51,644 nt of DNA from Achromobacter sp. Bel (GTDB lineage: Bacteria; Pseudomonadota; Gammaproteobacteria; Burkholderiales; Burkholderiaceae_B). The DNA lies in the NCBI RefSeq assembly GCF_012928505.1, contig NZ_JABBJN010000042.1:1-51644 (forward strand), in the 5' to 3' direction. The position numbers and the translations under genes were made by a program. Positions 41,364 to 48,938 of this stretch are shown here, piece after piece. Below the pieces are notes generated by a model. That model worked only from the letters and a program-made list of their open reading frames with translations, was not told the origin of the DNA and did no database searches. Every line of letters starts with the position of its first letter. The first letter of the stretch is position 1.

Positions 41364-41393
41364 CCGGCCGCGCCGCAGGAGCGGCGCGGCCGG
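41364..41393 (+). other. perfect 13-bp GC hairpin between oxidase and ferredoxin genes
   Basis: Arms 41364-41376 and 41381-41393 are exact complements with an AGGA loop. There is no T tract. Within an operon this suggests an mRNA processing or stability element that lets the oxidase and ferredoxin be made at different levels. Confidence 0.65.
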
Positions 41394-41417
41394 CCCGCAG
41401 CTCCTGGACGACAGACC

Positions 41418-41717
41418 ATGCCTACCGTTGTATTCCATAAAGGCGGCCAGACCTACACCGACGTGGTGAAGGACAACACCAACCTGGTGGTGCGGGCCGG
41501 CATCAAGCAGTTTCCGTATCCGCACCTGCGCTACGAATGCGGCATGGGCAAATGCGCCAAGTGCGCATGCCGCGTGCTGGCCGGGGCCGAGCATCTGCCG
41601 CCCGTCAATTGGAAAGAGAAAAAGCAGTTGGGCGACCGCATCGACCAGGGCTATCGGCTGGCCTGCCAGCTGTGGCTCAGCAGCGACGTCGAGCTGCTTC
41701 AGGACCTGGAGGCATAG
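41418..41717 (+). CDS. [2Fe-2S] ferredoxin, plant type
   Basis: A 99-residue ferredoxin. The cluster ligands are C-x4-C-x2-C (Cys41, 46, 49 in YECGMGKCAKC) and Cys83 in LACQ. A fifth Cys51 follows two residues after the third ligand, a feature shared with the second ferredoxin of the operon. It is a one-electron carrier in the cytosol, presumably serving the diiron oxidase encoded just upstream. Confidence 0.9.
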   Translation: MPTVVFHKGGQTYTDVVKDNTNLVVRAGIKQFPYPHLRYECGMGKCAKCACRVLAGAEHLPPVNWKEKKQLGDRIDQGYRLACQLWLSSDVELLQDLEA

Positions 41718-41722
41718 CGGCC

Positions 41723-42049
41723 ATGGACTCCCTATACGTGATCCTGACGACCAAGCCCGGCGTGTTCCGCACCGAAGTGGGCGACGACGTCGACATCATC
41801 GAGACCTATGACTATGTGTTCTACGGACGCGCGCTGGCGGTCTTCCGCATTGCGCGGCTGCATGGCGACACGCGTCTGGTCGTGACGGAAGAAACGCCGC
41901 CCTATGTGGTGAACCGCGTGCCGTCCAAGTTCCTGGAGAAGTTCGCCTCGGTCGAGGCCGCCCGCAAGGAGCTGGCGCACCTGACGCGCTTTGGCAGCAT
42001 GGAATCCACCTTGACGCTGCGGGCCGGTGCCGCAGTGGCGGAGCACTGA
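41723..42049 (+). CDS. small protein of unknown function between two ferredoxins
   Basis: A 108-residue soluble protein I do not recognise. It starts MDSLYVILTTKPGVFRTEVG and contains DYVFYGRALAVFRIARL and a VNRVPSKFLEKFASVEAARKEL helix. It has no cysteines and no membrane or signal segment. The ATG at 41723 follows GGAGG (41708-41712) and lies five bases after the first ferredoxin; the second ferredoxin starts five bases after its stop. Such tight packing implies a role with the oxidase-ferredoxin complex, perhaps as an assembly or effector subunit. Confidence 0.8.
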   Translation: MDSLYVILTTKPGVFRTEVGDDVDIIETYDYVFYGRALAVFRIARLHGDTRLVVTEETPPYVVNRVPSKFLEKFASVEAARKELAHLTRFGSMESTLTLRAGAAVAEH

Positions 42050-42054
42050 ACGAT

Positions 42055-42396
42055 ATGGTCCAGATCACTTTCATCTCGAACGGCGGCAAGGTGGCCACCG
42101 CGCCCGAGAACAGCAATCTGCTGCGCGTGTCGCTCAAGGAAAAAGGCGGCATTCCGTTCAAATGCGGGGGCGGGCTGTGCGGCACCTGCAAATGCCGCAT
42201 CGAAGAAGGGCTTGAAAACACTGACGCGGTCAAGCCCAAAGAGCGCAAGCACCTGCGTCCCGAAGACTTCGAAGCCGGCTACCGCATGGCGTGCCAGACG
42301 TTCGTGAACGGCGACGTGAAGGTGTCGTGGGTGGTGCAGAACGGCAAGGGAGTGGTGGTGGGCGTGGCGTCCGACCCGGTCCAGGCCGCCACCTGA
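42055..42396 (+). CDS. [2Fe-2S] ferredoxin, second copy
   Basis: A 113-residue plant-type ferredoxin. Ligands are Cys37, Cys42, Cys45 (FKCGGGLCGTC) and Cys80 (MACQTF), with an extra Cys47. It differs clearly from the first ferredoxin outside the cluster loop, so the two are not a recent duplication and may have different partners or potentials. It is the last gene of the oxidase operon and converges on the GntR regulator gene 35 bases away. Confidence 0.9.
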   Translation: MVQITFISNGGKVATAPENSNLLRVSLKEKGGIPFKCGGGLCGTCKCRIEEGLENTDAVKPKERKHLRPEDFEAGYRMACQTFVNGDVKVSWVVQNGKGVVVGVASDPVQAAT

Positions 42397-42431
42397 ACGC
42401 GTGGGCGGCGGCCGCGGCGGGCTTTACCGGA

Positions 42432-43202
42432 TCAGTCCGCCGACCCGTGCTGCTGCGTGTCGGTATAGGCCTTGGCCGCGTTATGCACATGCTGGCTGGC
42501 CAGCAGCGCCGCCAGGTCGCCGTTGCCGGCGATGACGGCATTCAGGATCTGCGAGTGCTCATCCCAGTTCGCCTTGGCGCGATGCATGTTGCTGGGCGCG
42601 AACAGCAGCGCCGTGCGGTCGCGCAGTGAACGCATCAGGTCGGTCAGCACCATGTTGCCGCCGATGGTGGCCAGCATTTCGTGGAACTGCGAATTCAGCG
42701 CCAGGAACTTGTCCAGCTGTTCGCCGCGCGCGGCTTCCGTGCCTTCGCGCAGGAAAGCTTGCAAGCGTTCGACGGTTTTCGCGTCGCGCCGTTGCGCGGC
42801 CAGCTTGGCGTTCAAACCTTCCAGCGTGGCGCGCACTTCCACCATGTCGTAGGCCACCGCGTCCGACAGCACCGACACGGACGCGCCGCGGCGCGGCTCG
42901 ATGGTGACGAGCCCCTCGGCCGCCAGCGCGCGCAGGGCCTCGCGCACCGGGATGCGCGACACCCCCATTTCCTCGGAAAGCCGGCCTTCGACCAGGCGGT
43001 CGCCTGGTGTGAATTCGCCACTGAGGATGCGTTCGCGCAGCTTGTCGCGGATGACGGCGAACAACTGCGGATGCTGCTCGCCGATTTTCAGCGGAGCGGA
43101 AGACTGCGTCTCTACGGCTTGCGGGCTGACGGGCGAAGTGGTCATGGCGAGCATGTCTGGATTAATGGATACAGTCTCCATTGTATTACCGGGTGTAGCC
43201 AT
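42432..43202 (-). CDS. GntR-family regulator with FCD domain (FadR subfamily)
   Basis: A 256-residue (or slightly shorter) regulator. The winged helix is LFAVIRDKLRERILSGEFTPGDRLVEGRLSEEMGVSRIPVREAL. The FCD domain follows, with likely metal-ligand His residues in FHEML, HSQIL and HVHNA. Possible starts are 43202, 43181 and 43154; none has a clear ribosome-binding site. A dyad ATACA-N8-TGTAT at 43169-43186 falls between them, so a start at 43154 would place the operator upstream of the gene. Its genomic position amid four operons with GTATAC sites makes it their likely repressor. Confidence 0.9.
   Translation of the reverse strand: MATPGNTMETVSINPDMLAMTTSPVSPQAVETQSSAPLKIGEQHPQLFAVIRDKLRERILSGEFTPGDRLVEGRLSEEMGVSRIPVREALRALAAEGLVTIEPRRGASVSVLSDAVAYDMVEVRATLEGLNAKLAAQRRDAKTVERLQAFLREGTEAARGEQLDKFLALNSQFHEMLATIGGNMVLTDLMRSLRDRTALLFAPSNMHRAKANWDEHSQILNAVIAGNGDLAALLASQHVHNAAKAYTDTQQHGSAD
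43169..43186. promoter_or_regulatory. dyad ATACA-N8-TGTAT at the gntR start region
   Basis: The minus strand reads ATACAATG here, overlapping the ATACAATG part of the 14-base motif at 40539 and 45826. It is a candidate autoregulatory site of the GntR protein. Confidence 0.55.
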
Positions 43203-43224
43203 GTGCCGTTGCCCAGGCGCCGCA

Positions 43225-43968
43225 TCAGGCCGCCAGGAAGGCTTTGACCAGCACCCCCGCCGCGCCTAGCGCGCACACCGCCAGCAGCACGCTGCGCACG
43301 GCTTGCGGTGGCAACAGGGTGCGCAACCGGTTGGAGACCGCGAAACCGGCCAGCAGGAAGGGCGCCAGGCTAAGCGCCAGCCCGGCGTGGTAGCCCGTAT
43401 ATCGCTTGGCCAGCGCCAGCATGGCCAGCGAGAAGATCGATCCCAGGAACAGCACCACGCCCAGGGTCGCGCGCAGCCTCGGCGGCGCCGCATGTTGCAG
43501 CACGATGGCGATGGGTGGCGCGCCCACCGAGGTCATCGTGCCCATGATTCCAGAGGCCACGCCGGCGCCCGACACGCGCCCCGGCGTGGCGGTGAAACGC
43601 AGGCCCGCCACACTGAGGGCCACCGCGGCCAGGATCAAACAGGCGAACAGCACGCCCAGCGCCTGCGGCGCAAAGCGCGCCATGGCGTAGATGGCGATCA
43701 GCGTGCCCACCACGCGCCCGGCCAGCGCGTACGACACGGCGGACCAGTCGATGAACGCGCGTTCGCGCAGCGCCGTCAACAGCGAGATGAAGCCGCCCAG
43801 TGTCAGCAGCGGCCCGGGCGCCAGTTGCGGGAAGAACATCGCCGCCACCGGCGCCGCGAACATCGCGAAGCCGATGCCGCCCACGCCTTGCGCCAGCGCG
43901 GCGCCGAACACCACCAGGGCCATCGCGGCGTAGTGCCAGACATCGGGGAACGGCAGGGCGGACAGCAT
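43225..43968 (-). CDS. TauE/SafE-family anion exporter
   Basis: A 247-residue membrane protein with about eight hydrophobic segments in two repeats. FGAALAQGVGGIGFAMFAAPVA (residues about 17-38) is the TauE/SafE N-terminal signature, and SGAGVASGIMGTMTSVGAPPIAIVL is the matching second-repeat loop. Known members export sulfite, sulfoacetate or related anions. It lies between gntR and the divergent permease, and a GTATAC site precedes it at 43987. Export of a side product of the oxidase pathway is possible. Confidence 0.9.
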   Translation of the reverse strand: MLSALPFPDVWHYAAMALVVFGAALAQGVGGIGFAMFAAPVAAMFFPQLAPGPLLTLGGFISLLTALRERAFIDWSAVSYALAGRVVGTLIAIYAMARFAPQALGVLFACLILAAVALSVAGLRFTATPGRVSGAGVASGIMGTMTSVGAPPIAIVLQHAAPPRLRATLGVVLFLGSIFSLAMLALAKRYTGYHAGLALSLAPFLLAGFAVSNRLRTLLPPQAVRSVLLAVCALGAAGVLVKAFLAA

Positions 43969-43986
43969 AGGGAGGTGGCCTTTTAT

Positions 43987-43992
43987 GTATAC
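43987..43992. promoter_or_regulatory. GTATAC core site before the TauE gene
   Basis: A symmetric GTATAC lies 19 bases before the TauE/SafE start. It shares the six-base core of the sites at 40539 and 45826. Alone it is weak evidence; its value comes from the shared positions near the GntR gene. Confidence 0.45.
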
Positions 43993-44144
43993 GATAGTCT
44001 ATCTGTGACTGCCGACAATTTCGACGTTTTGGAAAATATCAAGGGTAATCCCTTGATATTTGGCGGTAATTCATCCATTTTTCAGAATTATCGGTTTCCC
44101 TAGGCGCTGCATATTTCGATTGGTATGGCTCCCAACGAAATATA

Positions 44145-44150
44145 GTATAC
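44145..44150 (+). promoter_or_regulatory. GTATAC core site before the permease gene
   Basis: AATATAGTATACCGATTG lies about 45 bases before the permease start at 44194. The core GTATAC is shared with the other sites, and TATAGT could be the -10. Confidence 0.5.
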
Positions 44151-44193
44151 CGATTGTGGCGACCCAACAGCCACGTCACAAGGGGAATCTCGC

Positions 44194-45726
44194 ATGCAAT
44201 CCGACGTCGTGCTCAACGCTGCCCATTGGATGTACCTGCTTAGCGTTGCCGCGATCATCCTGACGATGATCTTGCGGGCCAACGTGGTGGTGCCATCGGT
44301 GATTGGCACGTTCTTGGTGGTGCTGGCCATCACGGGCAACCCGATCAGCGCGCTGATCGGCATTTTTTCGGCCAGCTTCGTGGCCGCCAAGGAGCTGTTC
44401 AATATCTTCCTGGTCATTACCTTCATGACCGCTCTGCTCAACGCGTTGAAGACCTTGCAGGCGGATGTGCGCATGGTGCAGCCGTTTCGGCGGGTGATGC
44501 GCGGAGGGCATTCCTCGTTCATCATCATCGCCCTCTGTACCTATGTGATTTCGCTGTTCTTCTGGCCGACGCCCGCCGTGCCGCTGGTGTCCGCCATCCT
44601 GCTGCCCGCGGCGATCGCGGCCGGTTTGCCGCCGTTGGCCGGCGCCATGGCCATCGCCATTGCCGGTCAGGGCATGGCGCTGTCGTCGGACTATGTGATC
44701 GGCGTGGCACCCAGCATCAGCGCCAAGGCGGCCGGCGCGGCGGTCAGCGCCGCAGTGGTGGCTGACCGTGCGCTGGTGCTGTCGCTGATCACCGGCGCCG
44801 TGGCGCTGGTGGCGGCCTATCTGCTGATCCGCAAGCACATCGTGCCCGCCAGCCCCGCATTGCTGGACGCCTGGCAGGCCCGCGCGCAGGACGGCAGCCT
44901 GGCGCGCATCGAACAATCGGGTTCGTTCGACAAGGCTGAACTGGCGCGCGGCACCATGGGGGCGGACCCGGCGCTGCCGCAAGGCTCCGCGCTGAGCGAC
45001 GAGGAACGCCGCCGCGTGCGTTGGTCCAAGACGTTCGCGGTGGTGACGCCGCTGGCGTTCCTGGCCGTGATCGCCGTGATGGTGGTGCCGCGGCTGTTCC
45101 CGTCGGTGCCCGCCCTGCGCGGCGGCGACGCGGCGGCGCTGGTCGGCGGCGTGGCCTTTGTGGTGATGATGCTGGTGACGCTGGCCGCAGAAGGCCCGCG
45201 CAAGATGCTGGATGTGTGCCCCGAACACGTGACGGATGGCTTCGTCTTCGCCTTCAAGGCGATGGGATCCGTGCTTCCGATCGCGGGGTTCTTCTTTGTG
45301 GGCGCCAACGAAACCGCCGCGCAGATCCTGGGCGTGCCGCTGGCCCAAGCGCCTGGCCTGCTGTTCGAGGTGATCTCGGCCGGGCAGCACCTGATTCCCG
45401 AAAATCATTTCCTGGTGGCGTTCGGCGTGCTGCTGGTAGGCATGATCACCGGCATCGACGGGTCGGGATTCGCCGGCTTGCCGCTGACCGGCACGCTCTC
45501 CGGCGCGCTGGGCCCGGTGGTGGGCGTGGACCCGGCGACCTTGGCCGCCGTGGGTCAGATGGGCGCCGTCTGGACGGGGGGCGGCACTCTGATCGCGTGG
45601 TCGTCGCTGATCGCGGTGGCGGGGTTCGCGCGGGTGAACGTGCTGTCGCTGGTTCGCGCGCTGCTGCTGCCCGTGCTGCTGGCGCTGTCCGTTTCTACCA
45701 TCTGCGCCGTCCTGATCTGGCGTTGA
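44194..45726 (+). CDS. multi-spanning permease, probable organic-acid transporter (IT/DcuC-like)
   Basis: A 510-residue inner-membrane protein with about 12-13 hydrophobic segments and a cytoplasmic central loop (about 220-275) rich in charged residues. Sequence features such as FFWPTPAVPLVSAILLPAAI and GMITGIDGSGFAGLPLTGTL resemble ion-transporter-superfamily carriers for di- or tricarboxylates, but I cannot assign a family firmly. AAGGGG sits about ten bases before the ATG. It is a single-gene unit closed by a terminator at 45756-45779. It probably imports the substrate of the oxidase/dehydrogenase pathway. Confidence 0.75.
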   Translation: MQSDVVLNAAHWMYLLSVAAIILTMILRANVVVPSVIGTFLVVLAITGNPISALIGIFSASFVAAKELFNIFLVITFMTALLNALKTLQADVRMVQPFRRVMRGGHSSFIIIALCTYVISLFFWPTPAVPLVSAILLPAAIAAGLPPLAGAMAIAIAGQGMALSSDYVIGVAPSISAKAAGAAVSAAVVADRALVLSLITGAVALVAAYLLIRKHIVPASPALLDAWQARAQDGSLARIEQSGSFDKAELARGTMGADPALPQGSALSDEERRRVRWSKTFAVVTPLAFLAVIAVMVVPRLFPSVPALRGGDAAALVGGVAFVVMMLVTLAAEGPRKMLDVCPEHVTDGFVFAFKAMGSVLPIAGFFFVGANETAAQILGVPLAQAPGLLFEVISAGQHLIPENHFLVAFGVLLVGMITGIDGSGFAGLPLTGTLSGALGPVVGVDPATLAAVGQMGAVWTGGGTLIAWSSLIAVAGFARVNVLSLVRALLLPVLLALSVSTICAVLIWR

Positions 45727-45755
45727 CCCTGCCGGGTCCGGCCTGACGCCGTCCG

Positions 45756-45779
45756 AAGGGGCCCTGCGGGGCCCTTTTT
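45756..45779 (+). terminator. terminator of the permease gene
   Basis: AAGGGGCCC-TGCG-GGGCCCTTTTT forms a stem of 6 GC pairs extended by a wobble and A-T pairs, with five T residues, 29 bases after the stop. Confidence 0.85.
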
Positions 45780-45825
45780 CACGGACAGGCCTGGGGTTTC
45801 CACGTATCGTTGTAAAGTGATTAAA

Positions 45826-45839
45826 GTATACAATGTTCA
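45826..45839 (+). promoter_or_regulatory. motif GTATACAATGTTCA before the aldehyde dehydrogenase operon
   Basis: Identical over 14 bases to 40539-40552. A partial dyad partner TTGTAAA lies upstream at about 45810. It lies 59 bases before the GTG start at 45899, about the same distance as in the oxidase operon, which supports a common regulator. Confidence 0.7.
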
Positions 45840-45898
45840 GAAGCTATCTAAGACGACCGATTTCTGGCCACTCCCGTACAGGTAAAGGAAGCGCTTCC

Positions 45899-47359
45899 GT
45901 GGACGATCTCTCGCAGCAGGCATTCATGAACCATATCGGCGGGGCCTGGGTGCCCGCCGCCACCGGGCGGACGGCCCCAAACCTCAACCCGGCGGACACG
46001 TCCGACGTCGTCGGTCTTTTTCCGGTGTCCGACGCCGAAGACGCCCGGCGCGCGGTGGACGCGGCCGATGCCGCCTTCTCCGCCTGGCGCGACACGCCGA
46101 TCTCCAAGCGGGCCGCCATCCTGTTTCGCGCCGCCCAGTACCTGGAGGACCATGCCGACGCCTTCGCCCGCGAACTGACCCGGGAAGAGGGCAAGGGCCT
46201 GAACCTGGCGAAAGACGAAGTGCTGCGTTCCGCTCAGACGATCCGCTTCTACGCGGTGGAAGGGCAAAGCTTCACGGGCGAGACCTTCGTCAACGACGAT
46301 CCCGACATGGTGGTCTACAGCCAGCGCGAACCGCTGGGCGTGGTCACCGTGATCTCGCCCTGGAATTTCCCTATTTCGATTCCTGCCCGCAAGATCGCGC
46401 CGGCGCTAATCACCGGCAACACCGTGGTGTTCAAGCCGTCTTCCGACGCGCCCTTGTCGGGTTACCGCTTGACCGAGGCCTTTGTGCAGGCGGGCCTGCC
46501 CGCGGGGGTGCTGAATCTGGTGATCGGCCCCGCCGGCGCGGTCGGTCCGGCCATCACCACGGCCCGAGCGGTCCGCGCAATCTCTTTCACCGGTTCGACC
46601 GCCGCCGGCGAGCAGATCCACCGGGGCGCCGGTCTGACCACCCGCACGCAGATGGAGCTGGGCGGCAAGAATCCACTGATCGTGCTGGCCGACGCTGACC
46701 TGGACCGCGCCGTGGACCTGGCGGTGAAGGGCGGTTTTTCGCTCAGCGGCCAGGCCTGCACGGGCACCAGCCGCGTGCTGGTCGACGCCAAGGTGCGGCA
46801 GGCGTTCACCGACAAGCTGGTGGCGCGGATCCAGGCGCTGACCATCGGTAACGGGCTGGACGGCACCTTCGACCTGGGCCCGCTGGCCACGCGCAAGCAG
46901 CTGGACAACGTACTGAGCTACGTGGCGGTGGGCAAGGAAGAGGCCACGCACGTGTGTGGCGGCGACGCGCTGACCGGCCCAGGTTTCGACCGCGGCTACT
47001 ACGTCACCCCTGCGCTGTTTACCGACGTGACGCAGCAGATGCGCATTGCGCGCGAAGAGATTTTCGGGCCGGTCATCGCGCTGATCGAGGTCGACGGCTA
47101 TGACGACGCCATCGCCAAGGCCAACGACACCGAATATGGCCTGTCGGCCGCCATCGCCACCACCGATGCGCGCTATGCGCACCGCTTCGCCCGCGACATC
47201 CAGGCGGGCACGGTGAAGATCAACCGCACCACCACCGGCAACCTGATCAATGCGCCCTTCGGGGGGCTGAAGCACTCCAGCACGTCCACGTTCCGCGAAT
47301 CCGGCCGCGTGGGCCTGGAGTTCTACACGCAGATCAAGACCGTCTACCGCGCCGGCTAA
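45899..47359 (+). CDS. NAD(P)-dependent aldehyde dehydrogenase
   Basis: A 486-residue aldehyde dehydrogenase. Asn156 (PWNFPISIP), Glu253 (MELGGKN) and Cys287 (SGQACTGTS) are the catalytic residues; FTGSTAAGEQ is the cofactor loop. It resembles semialdehyde dehydrogenases of the alpha-ketoglutaric-semialdehyde type, but the substrate cannot be fixed by eye. The start GTG at 45899 has AAAGGAAG upstream. ATG 45833 overlaps the operator motif and would add an unrelated N-terminus. It is followed by the GlcG-like and reductase genes at 28- and 12-base gaps, one operon. Confidence 0.92.
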   Translation: MDDLSQQAFMNHIGGAWVPAATGRTAPNLNPADTSDVVGLFPVSDAEDARRAVDAADAAFSAWRDTPISKRAAILFRAAQYLEDHADAFARELTREEGKGLNLAKDEVLRSAQTIRFYAVEGQSFTGETFVNDDPDMVVYSQREPLGVVTVISPWNFPISIPARKIAPALITGNTVVFKPSSDAPLSGYRLTEAFVQAGLPAGVLNLVIGPAGAVGPAITTARAVRAISFTGSTAAGEQIHRGAGLTTRTQMELGGKNPLIVLADADLDRAVDLAVKGGFSLSGQACTGTSRVLVDAKVRQAFTDKLVARIQALTIGNGLDGTFDLGPLATRKQLDNVLSYVAVGKEEATHVCGGDALTGPGFDRGYYVTPALFTDVTQQMRIAREEIFGPVIALIEVDGYDDAIAKANDTEYGLSAAIATTDARYAHRFARDIQAGTVKINRTTTGNLINAPFGGLKHSSTSTFRESGRVGLEFYTQIKTVYRAG

Positions 47360-47387
47360 GGCGCGCACAACTGAAAAGGATATCCCT

Positions 47388-47867
47388 ATGAAACAGATCT
47401 ATCGCCTGGAACTGGAAGAAGCGCGCGTCATGGTGCGTGCGGCCATCGCCAAGTCGGAAGCGATCGGCGTGCTGGAATCCATCTGCATCGTGGACGACGG
47501 CGGCTATCCCATCGCCCTGGAGCGCATGGACGGCGCGCGCATCACCGGCCCGCAGATCGCCTGGAACAAGGCGTTCACGGCGGCGGGGCACAAGCGTTCG
47601 ACCCATCTGTTCAATACTCCGCCCAACGGCCCGGCGTTGCCCGGCAACGAGGCCTTCGGCATCCAGTGGAGCTTCGAGGGCAAGTTCGCCGTGTTCGTCG
47701 GTGGCTTTCCCATTGTCGTGAACGACGAGGTGATCGGCGGTATCGGGCTTAGCGGCGGCAACGGCGAACAGGACACGCAGGCCGGCGTGGCCGCGCTGGC
47801 GGCACTGGCCGAACTGCTGGAGCCGCGCGGCATGAAAGTGCTGGTGCAGGCCGACATCAAGAAATAA
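47388..47867 (+). CDS. GlcG/HbpS (DUF336) family protein
   Basis: A 159-residue protein of the GlcG/HbpS family. Markers are IVDDGGYPIALERMDGA, AWNKAFTAAGHKRST and the Gly-rich GGFPIVVNDEVIGGIGLSGGNGEQD. No signal peptide is seen, so it is probably cytoplasmic. Some members bind heme or cobalamin-like ligands; others sit in catabolic operons without known activity. Here it lies between the aldehyde dehydrogenase and the reductase. Confidence 0.9.
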   Translation: MKQIYRLELEEARVMVRAAIAKSEAIGVLESICIVDDGGYPIALERMDGARITGPQIAWNKAFTAAGHKRSTHLFNTPPNGPALPGNEAFGIQWSFEGKFAVFVGGFPIVVNDEVIGGIGLSGGNGEQDTQAGVAALAALAELLEPRGMKVLVQADIKK

Positions 47868-47879
47868 GCGAGACCCGCC

Positions 47880-48890
47880 ATGGCATACCGCGTGCACATC
47901 CTGGAAACCGGCGCCGCCTTCGACGTGGACCCCGGCGAATCGGTGCTGGAGGCCGCCGGGCGCGCGGACGTCAGGCTGCCGCATGAGTGCACCTTCGGCG
48001 GCTGCGGCACGTGCCGCATCAAGCTGGCCGAAGGTACCGTGCGCTATGACGAATTCCCCATGGCGCTGACACCTGAAGAAGCGGCCGAAGGCTACGCGCT
48101 GGCCTGCCAGGCACGGCCGGAAAGCGACCTTTGCATCAGTGTGGCCAGCAGCCGCCAGGTGTTCCCCGAACCGCGCCGGTTGGCGGCCATCGTGCAGCGC
48201 CTCGACGCCTATACCGACGACATCATCCATCTGACGCTGGCGCTACCAGAGGGCGGGCTGGACTTCGTGCCGGGCCAGTACATGAACGTGCTGCTGCCTG
48301 ACGGCGAGACGCGCAGCTTTTCCATGGCGTCGGCGGCGGCCGGCCGCGAAGTGGACTTTCACGTGCGTCGCATTCCTGGCGGGCGCTACACCGACCATTG
48401 GCTGGGCCAGGCGCAACCTGGCGCGGTCCTGGATATCGAAGCCCCGCTGGGCGTGTTCAGCTATCACGAAGAAGACTGGCGGCCGCTCATCATGATGGCG
48501 ACCGGCACCGGCATCGCGCCGATCAAGGCGATCCTGGAGTCCCTGCTGGACAAGGACGATTGCCCGCCCGTCAGCCTGTACTGGGGCATGCGCACCGAGG
48601 CCGACCTGTACCTGCAAGACGAGATCGCCGGCTGGGCCGGCCGGCTGTACGAATTCAATTTCGTGCCGGTGCTGTCGCGCGCGGGCCCGGGCTGGCAAGG
48701 CCGTCGCGGCCATGTGCAGGACGCCGTGCTGGAAGACCACGACGACCTGTCCGAACACGCGTTCTATCTGTGCGGTGCGCCCGCCATGATCCAGCAGGCC
48801 AAGCATCTGCTGGCCGGACGCGGCGCCAGCCTGGACCACATATACGCCGACAGTTTCACTTTCCAGCACGCGCTGGCGGCCGCCGGCTGA
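47880..48890 (+). CDS. ferredoxin-NAD(P)H reductase with N-terminal [2Fe-2S] domain
   Basis: A 336-residue three-domain electron-transfer protein. The N-terminal ferredoxin has Cys37, 42, 45 (ECTFGGCGTC) and Cys76. The FAD domain shows RSFSMAS (145-151). The NAD(P) domain shows ATGTGIAP (207-214) and FYLCGAPAMI near the C-terminus. It is the class of reductase found with Rieske and diiron oxygenases. As the only reductase near the diiron oxidase and its ferredoxins, it is the likely source of electrons, though it lies in the neighbouring operon. Confidence 0.94.
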   Translation: MAYRVHILETGAAFDVDPGESVLEAAGRADVRLPHECTFGGCGTCRIKLAEGTVRYDEFPMALTPEEAAEGYALACQARPESDLCISVASSRQVFPEPRRLAAIVQRLDAYTDDIIHLTLALPEGGLDFVPGQYMNVLLPDGETRSFSMASAAAGREVDFHVRRIPGGRYTDHWLGQAQPGAVLDIEAPLGVFSYHEEDWRPLIMMATGTGIAPIKAILESLLDKDDCPPVSLYWGMRTEADLYLQDEIAGWAGRLYEFNFVPVLSRAGPGWQGRRGHVQDAVLEDHDDLSEHAFYLCGAPAMIQQAKHLLAGRGASLDHIYADSFTFQHALAAAG

Positions 48891-48938
48891 TGCGACGGAC
48901 GCGATAGGCGTATATGGCGCCGGGCCGTGCGGCGGCCC

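Noticed and set aside
45833..45898. Earlier ATG start for the second aldehyde dehydrogenase
   Set aside because: The ATG lies inside the 14-base operator motif and adds residues unlike the family. GTG 45899 has a good ribosome-binding site.
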